From Bacillota bacterium (lineage in GTDB: Bacteria; Bacillota; Limnochordia; Darwinibacteriales; Darwinibacteriaceae), in contig JAKOTU010000023.1 in NCBI GenBank assembly GCA_029776155.1, positions 19,720-83,719 of the forward strand: DNA of 64,000 bases, read 5' to 3'. Both the position numbers and the translations under genes were made by a program. The notes under the pieces are model-generated. The model was not told the DNA's origin. It made no database searches and worked only from the letters and a program-made list of their open reading frames with translations. Shown in pieces: positions 41,512 to 49,271 of the stretch (the stretch's first letter is position 1; every line of letters starts with the position of its first letter).

Positions 41512-42261
41512 TCACCCCCGCACAGCTGCTGTCTTGCCCACAGCAGCCAGGTACACTGCAAACAGGCTCTCTCCATCGATCCCCAGCAGCCCGTTTAGCC
41601 GATCATCATCAAAAGCCGCGACGGCACACACCCCGCATTCCACGGCGGCAGCCGCCAGGTACATATTTTGACAGACATGGCCCGCATCTAGGTGAATGTA
41701 GCGGTAACCCCGCTCGCCATATCTCCAAGTCATGCGGTAGATATCGGCGCACCAGATAAAGGTGGCAGCACTTCTGGCCAGGAACTCCTGGCCCCCAGCA
41801 GCCTCTACTACCTCCCCGGCCAAGTGCGCCCCCAACTCAACTGCCAACAACTTATGCCCCAGCGCTATGTAGCGGTAAAGTCCTGGCTCCAGCCCTTCCA
41901 CGTGGTTGATCAGCAGATAGGTCTCCAGAGCATGCCGTGCGCCGGCCGAGGGCACGGGGCGCAAAGTGGCAGGGCGGTCTGTTACCTTCTGCACACCCTG
42001 GGTGCACCAAAGCAAGAATGCCAGCTCCCCGAGGTGCAAGGCGGTGGGCGCGTAGGCCCGCACCGTGCGGCGGTTTTCCATGGCGGCCCGCAGATCCACT
42101 GACTTAACCTTAATCTGCTCCATTGACGGCAGTTCGATGAGCAGCGCCTCATCTGGAATGGGCAGCTGCAGAGGCGGCTGAGAGATCCCCCGGTCCTGGT
42201 CCGACTCTCCAAGGTGTCTATACTTGGTCCTTTCCATGAACTCACGGCCAATACCGATCAC
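41512..42261 (-). CDS. SagB/ThcOx-family nitroreductase-like oxidoreductase
   Basis: This is a 249-residue FMN-dependent nitroreductase-fold protein of the SagB subfamily: RRTVRAYAPTALHLGELAFLLWCTQG, PSAGARHALETYLL, YRYIHLDAGHVCQNMYLAA. SagB proteins oxidise azolines in TOMM peptide biosynthesis. Here no YcaO cyclodehydratase or precursor gene is adjacent, so it is probably one of the common stand-alone SagB-like dehydrogenases of unknown substrate. GTG at 42261 lies eight bases after GGAG; an ATG at 42237 is an alternative. Downstream helD starts four bases after the stop. Confidence 0.82.
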   Translation of the reverse strand: MIGIGREFMERTKYRHLGESDQDRGISQPPLQLPIPDEALLIELPSMEQIKVKSVDLRAAMENRRTVRAYAPTALHLGELAFLLWCTQGVQKVTDRPATLRPVPSAGARHALETYLLINHVEGLEPGLYRYIALGHKLLAVELGAHLAGEVVEAAGGQEFLARSAATFIWCADIYRMTWRYGERGYRYIHLDAGHVCQNMYLAAAAVECGVCAVAAFDDDRLNGLLGIDGESLFAVYLAAVGKTAAVRG

Positions 42262-42274
42262 GTTTTCCACTCCT

Positions 42275-42892
42275 CTACTCTAAACCACACAGATGATCCT
42301 GTTTATTACTGAAGATTACGGCCCTCTTGCCATCTTCTACTCGCCACAAATGCACTCCTGTATCCCCGGTGGCGAAGTAATAATCGCAGACCACAGGCAG
42401 CTGCAGAAAACAGCGGAAAAGCTGGTTGATCATGCCGCCATGGGAGACCAGGGCCACCCTTCCCAAACGCTTAGGGTAGATATACTCGTGGCTGAAGCGG
42501 GACCAAAACGTCTCCGCCCGGGCCCTGAACTCAATGTATGATTCTGTCTCCGCCAAGGTATCATGGGGTTTGCGGCCTCCCGGGGGCAGGGGAAAGCGCT
42601 TTTCCGCTTCCTGGCGCTTCAGACCAGCGAGCAGCCCATTGTTCCACTCCATCAGCGCAGGTTCCAACAGCAAAGGCGCGCCTGTGGCCTCACTGAGCAA
42701 CTGGGCAGTGGCGTGGGCCCGCTGCAAGGTGCTGGAGAGAACAAGCTCGGGAGGATAATGCTCCCTTACCCAGGCCGCCAGCAGCCTGGCCTGTCTGATT
42801 CCCAAATCCGTCAAGGGAAAGTCCGCGCGCCCTTCGTGGCGGTCCTCCAAATCGGCCTGCGACTGTCCGTGGCGGATTACTAAAATCTCCAT
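42275..42892 (-). CDS. Histidine phosphatase family protein (phosphoglycerate-mutase-like)
   Basis: The 205-residue protein starts MEILVIRHGQSQ, where RHG carries the phospho-acceptor His; the second catalytic His is in ALVSHGGMINQLF, and the Arg and Glu of the pocket are in SSTLQRAHATA and ALMEWNNG. The substrate is not predictable. ATG at 42892 is preferred because the motif must sit at the N-terminus. The ribosome binding site is weak. It is the first gene of a three-gene unit with the SagB-like and HelD-like genes. Confidence 0.88.
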   Translation of the reverse strand: MEILVIRHGQSQADLEDRHEGRADFPLTDLGIRQARLLAAWVREHYPPELVLSSTLQRAHATAQLLSEATGAPLLLEPALMEWNNGLLAGLKRQEAEKRFPLPPGGRKPHDTLAETESYIEFRARAETFWSRFSHEYIYPKRLGRVALVSHGGMINQLFRCFLQLPVVCDYYFATGDTGVHLWRVEDGKRAVIFSNKQDHLCGLE

Positions 42893-42997
42893 GTTCTGCA
42901 CGCCCCTTCCCCATCCTGATCTTCTGCTATTCGGCACGGCGCTGGCTTTTCCTTTAATGCCCGGCCTAACGGGCTTCTGTAAACGGCTGAGTGCGTA

Positions 42998-43026
42998 TTG
43001 ACAGGGGTGAAAATGAGTACTAGAAT
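42998..43026 (+). promoter_or_regulatory. Promoter upstream of the first MATE gene
   Basis: Consensus TTGACA (42998-43003), 17-base spacer, TAGAAT (43021-43026). The expected start near 43033 leaves a leader of about 60 bases that contains a terminator hairpin. Confidence 0.75.
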
Positions 43027-43081
43027 CAATCTAGCACCATTAGCGGGGAGCCGTATTCGGCTTCTGTTTTTTCATTTTTGA
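43013..43081 (+). CDS. Possible 22-codon leader ORF
   Basis: ATG at 43013 follows GGGGTGA and opens MSTRINLAPLAGSRIRLLFF, continuing two more codons to TGA at 43079. It runs through the terminator hairpin and stops at the MATE ribosome binding site. It overlaps the -10 of the visible promoter, so it could be translated only from an earlier start site; it may be coincidental. Confidence 0.3.
   Translation: MSTRINLAPLAGSRIRLLFFHF
43047..43072 (+). terminator. Intrinsic terminator inside the MATE leader (attenuator candidate)
   Basis: GGAGCCG (43047-43053) pairs with CGGCTTC (43058-43064) around TATT, followed by TG and six T residues. It lies between the promoter and the MATE ATG, and no plus-strand gene precedes it, so it probably acts conditionally on MATE expression. 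Confidence 0.65.
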
Positions 43082-43093
43082 AGGAGGTCGTCT

Positions 43094-44494
43094 ATGGCCA
43101 AGATTCGAGACCTTTTCACAGCTAGAGATTTGACTGAAGGTCCTCCTTGGAAACGCATCGTCGAGTTTTCCATCCCCATGCTCATTGGCAACGTTGCTCA
43201 GCAGTTCTACAACACGGCTGACTCCATTATCGTCGGGCGCTACATCGGGGACAATGCCCTAGCGGCCGTGGGCAGCGCCGCGCCGATCCTCAATCTCCTT
43301 TTGGTCCTTTTTGTGGGCATCTCGGTTGGGGCAGGCATTATGGTCGCCCAGTATTTCGGAGCCCGGGACAGGGGGAATCTGTCCCGCACCATCGGCAACT
43401 GCCTTACCCTAACGGCCATCACTTCCATGATCATTATGGTGGTGGGTCCCCTAGTTACCAGGCCCCTGCTGGAACTGCTCAACACCCCGGCTTCCATTAT
43501 CGACTGGTGTGCAGGCTACCTCAATATCCTGTTCCTGGGCAGTCTGGGCTTCTCCTATTTCAACATCCTCTCCGGCATCCTGCGGGGGCTAGGTGATTCT
43601 GTTTCAGCCCTGGTTTTTCTTTTGATCAGTACAGCCCTGAACGTGGTGCTCGACATCGTCTTCGTGGCCAGTTTCAGTATGGGCGTGCCTGGAGTGGCTC
43701 TGGCTACTGTTTTGGCCCAGGCCCTTTCTGCAGTACTCTGCCTGATCAAGCTGACAAAAATGCAGGAGCACTTCGAGCTGAATCGTTCCATGCTCAAGCT
43801 CGATCGCGGGCTAGCCTTAACCGTAGTGAAACTGGGACTTCCTTCTGGGCTAACCCAGGCCATTTTCTCCATGGCTATGATCATGGTTCAGTCCCTGACG
43901 AACACCTTCGGTGAACTGGTCATCGCCTGCAATGTGGTTGTCATGCGGGTAGATGGTTTTGCCATGATGCCCAACTTCTCCTTCGGCAGCGCCATGACCA
44001 CCTTTGCCGGGCAGAACGTAGGCGCAGGCAAAATGGACCGGGTGGATAAGGGGACCCGCCACGGCACCCTCATTGCCGCAGGAGTATCTGCTTCGATCAC
44101 GATCATCTTGCTGTTCTTCGGCGAACATCTCATGCGCATCTTCACAAGCACCCCAGAACTGGTGGTTCTGAGCATGCGCATGCTGCGGATCCTCGCCTTC
44201 GGTTATATTGCCATGGCGGTTACCCAAAGTCTTTCGGGTGTGATGCGCGGTGCTGGAGATACGATCACACCCATGTGGATTTCCATCATCACAACTGTAG
44301 TCATCCGCGTGCCCCTGGCCTACACCTTAGCGTATCTCACCAGGAGCCCAGAAAACCCAACCGGCAGGCCTGAGGCTGTGTTCGTGTCGCTGCTCGTGGC
44401 CTGGACTTTGGGTGCTGTGATCACTTTCATCTCCTATAAACGCGGGAAGTGGCGCAGCAAGGCCCTCCGAAAGAGCATCAAAGAGGCTGCTTGA
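43094..44494 (+). CDS. MATE family multidrug/cation exporter
   Basis: The 466-residue protein has twelve predicted membrane helices in two homologous halves (SIPMLIGNVAQQFYNTADSI and LPSGLTQAIFSMAMIMVQSL open each half). MATE proteins use Na+ or H+ gradients to expel drugs or metabolites. The NTADSIIVGRYIG stretch and VGAGIMVAQYFGA are typical of the DinF/MepA-like branch. ATG follows GAAGGAGG. Its leader carries a terminator hairpin, suggesting inducible expression. A second MATE gene lies 3.3 kb further on the other strand. Confidence 0.92.
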   Translation: MAKIRDLFTARDLTEGPPWKRIVEFSIPMLIGNVAQQFYNTADSIIVGRYIGDNALAAVGSAAPILNLLLVLFVGISVGAGIMVAQYFGARDRGNLSRTIGNCLTLTAITSMIIMVVGPLVTRPLLELLNTPASIIDWCAGYLNILFLGSLGFSYFNILSGILRGLGDSVSALVFLLISTALNVVLDIVFVASFSMGVPGVALATVLAQALSAVLCLIKLTKMQEHFELNRSMLKLDRGLALTVVKLGLPSGLTQAIFSMAMIMVQSLTNTFGELVIACNVVVMRVDGFAMMPNFSFGSAMTTFAGQNVGAGKMDRVDKGTRHGTLIAAGVSASITIILLFFGEHLMRIFTSTPELVVLSMRMLRILAFGYIAMAVTQSLSGVMRGAGDTITPMWISIITTVVIRVPLAYTLAYLTRSPENPTGRPEAVFVSLLVAWTLGAVITFISYKRGKWRSKALRKSIKEAA

Positions 44495-44507
44495 GCCTCT
44501 TTTTTTC
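44481..44507 (+). terminator. Terminator at the end of the first MATE gene
   Basis: AAGAGGCT (44481-44488) and AGCCTCTT (44494-44501) form the stem around a short loop containing the TGA stop; a T run follows to 44506. Confidence 0.85.
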
Positions 44508-44556
44508 TGTCCTATTCTACTACTCTAGGGGCAATGGGTCCCCAAGGCACCGCTGG

Positions 44557-45444
44557 TCAGAGAGTGCCTGCTGAAAACCGATAGCTGTCAAAGTCTCCGA
44601 TGGGCTTGTAACCAATGCGCTGATAGATGCTGTTGGACGTGGGGTTGTTCAAATCGGCAAACAGGGTGCAGAACTCATAGCCAGAATCCAGCAGCAGCTG
44701 GCTCAAGGCCGCAACACAGCTGGTACCGTAACCGCGCCGCCTCAGCTCCCGCGGTGTGTAAACGTGGTTTATGGCTATACCATGCCGGGTGGGGCGGGAC
44801 TTGGCGGCCATGGAGACCACTTCTCCTGCATGTTCCCACAAGTACAGAGACTGCCTAGCTACCAACCTGTGGGCTAACTGGGTGATGCGCTCGGGCTCGG
44901 GCGCGCTAGCTAGTCCACTGTCCTCTTCAAAGGAGGCAATGGCGCGGATGACCCAGTTAAGGTCTTCCGCTTTAGCTGTCCGCAGCTGACCCTCGCCCAT
45001 CACTTCCCGGTTCACTTCCCGCAGCTCGTAGATGCGCATGGACATCTCCAGCTCAGCGCGGCAACCAATCAGATCGGACCAGAGGGAGGCAAATCTCTCG
45101 ACCAGTTCCTTGGGCCCCACCACTCCGGGGGGCTGCACTGCCTTCTCCCGCAGCCCCTGGGCCAGGCAGAGCAGCGCTTCTTCCACCGGAGCACCAGGTA
45201 CCGCGTAGAGGATCAGGTGGGCTGGAACGGTCATCAGCGCCGCTATAGACAGGTTCCCCTGCTCCCCCACTGTAACCAGAACTACTTCTTGGAACACGCT
45301 GGCGTCCCGCTCCATCGCCAAAGCGATACCCAACAGAAGGTTGTTCACGGCTTCGTCCCGCTCCAGGTGAACCAAGGTCTCCTGCAAGAAGCTGTCCATA
45401 CCTCCATGCCACGTTACTCTCACGACACCACTTCCCTGTTTCAA
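44557..45444 (-). CDS. GNAT family N-acetyltransferase with N-terminal extension
   Basis: The product is 295 residues. The C-terminal half is a GNAT fold with the acetyl-CoA loop RELRRRGYGTSCVAAL and a final NSIYQRIGYKPIGDFDSYRF. The N-terminal half (about 1-140) resembles the cryptic GNAT-like half seen in two-domain acetyltransferases of Bacillota. The substrate is unknown. The TTG start overlaps the TGA of the upstream SdpI-family gene, with AAGGGG at proper distance, so the pair is coupled. A GTG at 45423 is an alternative start. Confidence 0.82.
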   Translation of the reverse strand: MKQGSGVVRVTWHGGMDSFLQETLVHLERDEAVNNLLLGIALAMERDASVFQEVVLVTVGEQGNLSIAALMTVPAHLILYAVPGAPVEEALLCLAQGLREKAVQPPGVVGPKELVERFASLWSDLIGCRAELEMSMRIYELREVNREVMGEGQLRTAKAEDLNWVIRAIASFEEDSGLASAPEPERITQLAHRLVARQSLYLWEHAGEVVSMAAKSRPTRHGIAINHVYTPRELRRRGYGTSCVAALSQLLLDSGYEFCTLFADLNNPTSNSIYQRIGYKPIGDFDSYRFSAGTL

Positions 45445-45881
45445 TCTTGCCCCTTACATTTCTTCTGCCGAACGAAAAATCCTCTCTGGCGCCTGTTTTC
45501 TTCAGCCTTCCCTTGCCCAGCAAACTCCCTATGCAGCGCCTTTTCCGTAGGGAAAAAAACACCCAACACACAAAGGGCCTGGGCTGCAACGACGGCCAAA
45601 CCCACCCTGCCCAGGAGCTCCTTCTCGCTGCCCCGAACAAGGAACATAGCCATAGCCGACACAACTAATAAGGGCCACCCCATGACCCACCAGAGCCTGC
45701 CGGCGTAGCGGTGGGCAAAATTCCATGTATCCTGGTTTTTCATGGACCGCGGTGTGCGGTAGCCAAATAGGGTGTTGATCTGCCTTGGTGGCCGCAGCAT
45801 TAAGAGGCGCCCCAAAAGGATCATTGATAGTGGCATGAGCAGAGACATCGCGAACATGAACCACCAAAAGGTCAATCCCAT
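45441..45881 (-). CDS. SdpI family membrane protein
   Basis: This is a 146-residue protein with three to four membrane helices. After the first helix comes the SdpI/YhfL C-terminal domain hallmark NTLFGYRTPRSMKNQDTWNFAH, then RLWWVMGWPLLVV. SdpI is the immunity protein against the SDP toxin in Bacillus, but this short family is wider than immunity, and no toxin gene is adjacent. The cytosolic tail is basic. It is co-transcribed with the GNAT gene and with a small membrane protein upstream. Confidence 0.82.
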   Translation of the reverse strand: MGLTFWWFMFAMSLLMPLSMILLGRLLMLRPPRQINTLFGYRTPRSMKNQDTWNFAHRYAGRLWWVMGWPLLVVSAMAMFLVRGSEKELLGRVGLAVVAAQALCVLGVFFPTEKALHREFAGQGKAEENRRQRGFFVRQKKCKGQD

Positions 45882-45898
45882 TCCCCCTTCCGGCCAAC

Positions 45899-46114
45899 CT
45901 ATTGCTCTGCTGAATCCCTCTTACCCCCGGCTGCCCTGATGAGGAAGTACGCCACAAGGAACGAAAGAACGTAAACCCCAAAGTCAACAGCAAGTTCCCG
46001 CGCACTGAAGTCAGTGAGGGAAAACAGGGGAAAGCCAAAGATCGCTCGGGCCAAGCGGTGGAGGACATAAGCCAACAGGATCACGGCCACCCGTGCACTA
46101 AAGCGCTGCATCAT
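45899..46114 (-). CDS. Small membrane protein (71 aa)
   Basis: The product has two predicted membrane segments (VAVILLAYVLHRLARAIFG and VDFGVYVLSFLVAYFLI) and a short charged C-terminal tail. AGGAGG precedes the ATG pair. It is located 17 bases upstream of the SdpI-family gene on the same strand. No family is recognised; being paired with an SdpI-like protein, it may act in the same membrane process. Confidence 0.65.
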   Translation of the reverse strand: MMQRFSARVAVILLAYVLHRLARAIFGFPLFSLTDFSARELAVDFGVYVLSFLVAYFLIRAAGGKRDSAEQ

Positions 46115-46172
46115 CTAACCTCCTTGTCAGGCGGAACTGATCTCAGTACCAGAATATTCCCCCTATCGGCCA

Positions 46173-47474
46173 CTATCTCCTGCCCAGCCAAGGTGTGAGG
46201 CGATGGCGATCCCTGGGAAAGAGACTTGCTTCCCTAACGTTGGGCAAACCTAAGAGCTGCGCGGTCAGCCGCTCTAGACCGATGGCCAGTCCTCCGTGGG
46301 GCGGCATCCCAAAAGAGAAGCTGCGCAGGTAAAAAGCAAAGGCGTCGGGATGGAGACCTTTTTTGCGGGTGTTCTCGGCAAGCAGTTCATAGGTGTGAAT
46401 GCGCTGACCGCCGGTGGTGATTTCGAGGCCCCTAAACAGGAGATCGAAACTGCAGGTGAGTCCCCCCTCTTTGGGCATAGTGTACATGGGCCTCTTCTCC
46501 CAAGGGTAATCGGTGACAAACACAAACTCGCTGCCTGTGCTGTCTCGGACATACTGGCAGAGCAGCCGTTCCCCTTCGGGATCTAGATCCTGAAGCCCAC
46601 CCTTACCAAACTCCTGCTCCAATATAACCAGGGCCTCCGTAAAGGGCACTCTGGGTATGCTGGGCACCTCGGGCACTTCCACCTCCAGAGCTGCCAGCTC
46701 TCTGGGGCACTGTTCTGCCACGTAGTTGAACATAAAGGCCAAAAGCCTGTTTTCCAATTCCATCACATCGTCCTCACTCTCAATAAAACCCATCTCCAAA
46801 TCCAGGCTCACATACTCATTGAGGTGGCGGGAAGTGGCATGCTTTTCGGCCCGATAGACGTGCCCCACCTCGTACACACGTTCATAGCCAGCCCCCATCA
46901 GCATCTGCTTGTAGAACTGCGGGCTCTGGCCAAGGTAGGCCGTTTCCCCGAAGTACTGCAGGGAAAAAAGCTCGCTTCCCCCTTCGGTGCCGCTGGCCAC
47001 GATTTTGGGAGTGAACACCTGCACAAAACCTTCTTGGTTCAGGAAGGTTTGAAATCCATGGACCAGGGCCGCTTGGATCTTGAAAATGGGGTTGATGCGG
47101 GCATGCCTCAGACTCAGAACGCGATAGTCCAGAATTAATTCCAGCGGCACCTGCAGGACGGGCCCGTTGATGTTGATGGGGAGATTCGCCGCACCAGCCA
47201 GCACATCAATGCTTTCAGCCACCAGCTCATAACCCGCCTTGGCCCGGGGCTCAGGCGCAACTGTTCCGCAGACTGCCACTACGCTCTCTGTGGCAATCCT
47301 CAGTTGGGCAAGGAGTCTCGGGTCAGCAGTAACTTGTACCCTCCCCGTCCGGTCGCGGACGATCAGGAAGGTTACTGTGCTCAGCTCCCTGATTCGCTCG
47401 ACCCAGCCTTTGATCAGGACTTGCTCCTCGAGACATTTGGGCAGGTCTTCAATAAGCGTCCGTTCCATGCTCAT
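46173..47474 (-). CDS. aspS: Aspartate--tRNA(Asp/Asn) ligase, archaeal-type (AspS2)
   Basis: This is a class IIb synthetase of 433 residues, much shorter than the bacterial AspRS (about 590) because it lacks the GAD insertion. The N-terminal OB fold (VLIKGWVERIRELSTVTFLIVRDRTG) is followed by a catalytic core with motif 2 YEVGHVYRAEKHATSRHLNEY and motif 3 GLAIGLERL. Size and motifs match the archaeal/eukaryal-type enzyme, which in bacteria is often non-discriminating and also charges tRNA-Asn for GatCAB. A T-box leader with a GAC specifier precedes it. ATG at 47474 follows TAGGAGG. Confidence 0.92.
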   Translation of the reverse strand: MSMERTLIEDLPKCLEEQVLIKGWVERIRELSTVTFLIVRDRTGRVQVTADPRLLAQLRIATESVVAVCGTVAPEPRAKAGYELVAESIDVLAGAANLPININGPVLQVPLELILDYRVLSLRHARINPIFKIQAALVHGFQTFLNQEGFVQVFTPKIVASGTEGGSELFSLQYFGETAYLGQSPQFYKQMLMGAGYERVYEVGHVYRAEKHATSRHLNEYVSLDLEMGFIESEDDVMELENRLLAFMFNYVAEQCPRELAALEVEVPEVPSIPRVPFTEALVILEQEFGKGGLQDLDPEGERLLCQYVRDSTGSEFVFVTDYPWEKRPMYTMPKEGGLTCSFDLLFRGLEITTGGQRIHTYELLAENTRKKGLHPDAFAFYLRSFSFGMPPHGGLAIGLERLTAQLLGLPNVREASLFPRDRHRLTPWLGRR

Positions 47475-47485
47475 CTCGCCTCCTA

Positions 47486-47786
47486 AAATGAACTCGCCCC
47501 TAACCCACGAAGGTTAGGGGCGCTTACGGCGCGGTGCCACCCTAATTCACTCTCCTTAGCAAAAAACTCGTCCAGCTTGGGACGAGATTGTCGCTGTGCC
47601 ACCCAATGGCCATGCTAAGCAGAAGCATCTTAGGTCCAGATAACGGTGGAAACCGGCACATCCTTTGTATCAGATGGCAACTCCGAGGTGTCCTTCCATA
47701 AAGGGCTCTTACCGGGCTTGCACCGCCCCCGGCTCGCTGTCAAGGCCACTTTTATGGCTCCGTCTCTTCATCGTCTTTCCTGTTTG
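47486..47786 (-). promoter_or_regulatory. T-box leader of aspS with two antiterminator/terminator modules
   Basis: One stem I (distal AGCGAGCCGGGG / AAGCCCGG region) has specifier GAC (plus 47690-47692, followed by ACCTCGGAG), reading Asp. Module 1: antiterminator with T-box GGGTGGCACAGCG (plus 47593-47605) and terminator CTCGTCC/GGACGAG (47567-47586) plus six T. Module 2, about 60 bases on: antiterminator AGGGTGGCACCGCGC (47529-47543) and 11-bp terminator CGCCCCTAACC/GGTTAGGGGCG (47495-47522) with a poorer T run. Only about 20 bases separate the modules, so there is no second stem I. Confidence 0.88.
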
Positions 47787-47792
47787 ACTTTC

Positions 47793-47821
47793 ATTTAAGC
47801 AGAGAAAAAACTCCTTGTCAA
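47793..47821 (-). promoter_or_regulatory. Promoter of the aspS T-box leader
   Basis: On the minus strand TTGACA (plus 47816-47821) and TTAAAT (plus 47793-47798) have a 17-base spacer, just behind the stop of the upstream MATE gene. Confidence 0.8.
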
Positions 47822-47841
47822 GACCGAACATCGGCCGCCTA

Positions 47842-49218
47842 TCACGTGGCAACCTCACTTGGCGCGCCAGTCATAAAGCGGCGCCGGACTTGACTGCGGG
47901 CGTAGAAAAAGCTGGCCACCTGCCCCAACCCCGCCAAGGTCCAGGTCACAGGGTATACGGCAAACAACACGAACTGCGTGGGATACCAGCGAAAGACAGT
48001 AACCAACCACAGAATCCGCAGCAGGCAGGCACCCACCAGGGTGGAGAGCATGGGCAGGACCGAATAACCCATGGCCCTGGTTAACCCTGGGAAGACGTTC
48101 ATGATCCCGCAGGTGAAGTAAAGTGACATGAGTACCTTCATGCGCCGCATCCCTAACTCGATGACCTGTGGATCTTTGGTATAAAAACCGAGCAGAGATC
48201 GACCAAAGAACAGGGTTATGCCCCCCAGAACAAACCAGGTCACGAACACAAGCCCTGTGGAAAGCTTGGCGATCTGGTCAATGCGATCGTAGTCCTCCGC
48301 CCCCATGCTCTGACCCGTAAAGGTGATGGCTGATTGGTAATAGGCATTCATGGGGGTTGCCACCAGGTTTTCCACGTTGGAGGAAGCCGCATTGGCCGCG
48401 ACCATAGTCGTGCCGAAGGAGTTGACCGCGGACTGCACTAGAACATTGGATATGGAAAAAAGAACACTCTGCAGCCCTGCAGGTATCCCGATTTTCAGGA
48501 TTAACACAAGCTTCTCCCCATGAACAGCCAACCTCCGCCAGTTGAAGCGTAAGGGTCCTTCCTGCTTCATGAGGGAAGCCATAATCAGCACCACAGCCAA
48601 ATACTGGGACATGGTGGTCGCCAACGCAACCCCGGCCACCCCTAGGCGCAGCACAGCCACAAAGAACAGGTTGAGCAGGACGTTTACTATCCCGCTGACA
48701 ACTAGGAAGTACATAGGCCTTCTGCTGTCCCCGGCGGCCCGTAGGATAGCCGCCCCAAAGTTGAAAACCATGCTGGCGGGCATGCCCACAAAGATGATGC
48801 GCATGTACAATGTGGACATGCCTAGGATGTCCTCAGGCGTGCCCATCCAGCTTAGGAGCGGAGCACAAAAAACCAAACCAATACTAGTTGCTACCAGTCC
48901 GCCCATGATCCCCACGGCGATGGAGGTATGCACCAACTGGCGGATGTCCTCCAGCTTGCGCGCTCCGTAGGCCTGGGCCACGGCTACACTGGTCCCCACG
49001 GATAAACCCATGAACAAGTTCACTATCAAGTTGATCAGGGAACCTGTAGCCCCCACCGCGGCCAAGGCTCGGCTGCCATCGAAGCGGCCCACCACGATCA
49101 TGTCCGCAGCATTGAAGACCAGCTGCAGCAGGTTCACAGCCATAATGGGCAGGGCGAACATGAGGATGTTGTAGACCAAGCCCTGTCTGCTTCGCCAACT
49201 CTGCCGTAATCCAATCAT
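47842..49218 (-). CDS. MATE family exporter (second)
   Basis: The 458-residue protein has twelve predicted helices in two halves (FALPIMAVNLLQLVFNAADM and KIGIPAGLQSVLFSISNVLV). It is clearly MATE, but divergent from the exporter at 43.1 kb, so not a recent duplicate. The NAADMIVVGRFDGSRALAAV segment is typical. ATG follows AGGAAATGAGG. A hairpin with a weak T run separates it from the L,D-transpeptidase gene upstream. Cargo is unknown. Confidence 0.92.
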   Translation of the reverse strand: MIGLRQSWRSRQGLVYNILMFALPIMAVNLLQLVFNAADMIVVGRFDGSRALAAVGATGSLINLIVNLFMGLSVGTSVAVAQAYGARKLEDIRQLVHTSIAVGIMGGLVATSIGLVFCAPLLSWMGTPEDILGMSTLYMRIIFVGMPASMVFNFGAAILRAAGDSRRPMYFLVVSGIVNVLLNLFFVAVLRLGVAGVALATTMSQYLAVVLIMASLMKQEGPLRFNWRRLAVHGEKLVLILKIGIPAGLQSVLFSISNVLVQSAVNSFGTTMVAANAASSNVENLVATPMNAYYQSAITFTGQSMGAEDYDRIDQIAKLSTGLVFVTWFVLGGITLFFGRSLLGFYTKDPQVIELGMRRMKVLMSLYFTCGIMNVFPGLTRAMGYSVLPMLSTLVGACLLRILWLVTVFRWYPTQFVLFAVYPVTWTLAGLGQVASFFYARSQVRRRFMTGAPSEVAT

Positions 49219-49238
49219 GGAACCTCATTTCCTTTCAT

Positions 49239-49264
49239 AAAACCACCCCATCTCCAAGATGGGG
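49239..49264 (-). terminator. Weak terminator after the L,D-transpeptidase gene
   Basis: CCCCATCT / AGATGGGG (plus 49246-49253 and 49257-49264) form a tight 8-bp hairpin. On the minus strand it is followed by TGGTTTTAT, a short T tract, so termination may be partial, allowing reading into the MATE gene. Confidence 0.5.
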
Positions 49265-49271
49265 CCGAGAT

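Noticed and set aside
41512..42261. SagB-like gene as a sign of a thiazole/oxazole peptide cluster
   Set aside because: No YcaO cyclodehydratase, E1-like partner or Cys/Ser/Thr-rich precursor is within reach; neighbours are a phosphatase and a helicase.
45441..46114. SdpI-like gene as immunity part of a toxin system
   Set aside because: No SdpC-like toxin or other toxin gene is adjacent; the small membrane protein upstream has no toxin hallmarks.
43094..49218. The two MATE genes as a recent duplication
   Set aside because: Their protein sequences differ throughout and they are on opposite strands with unrelated genes between.
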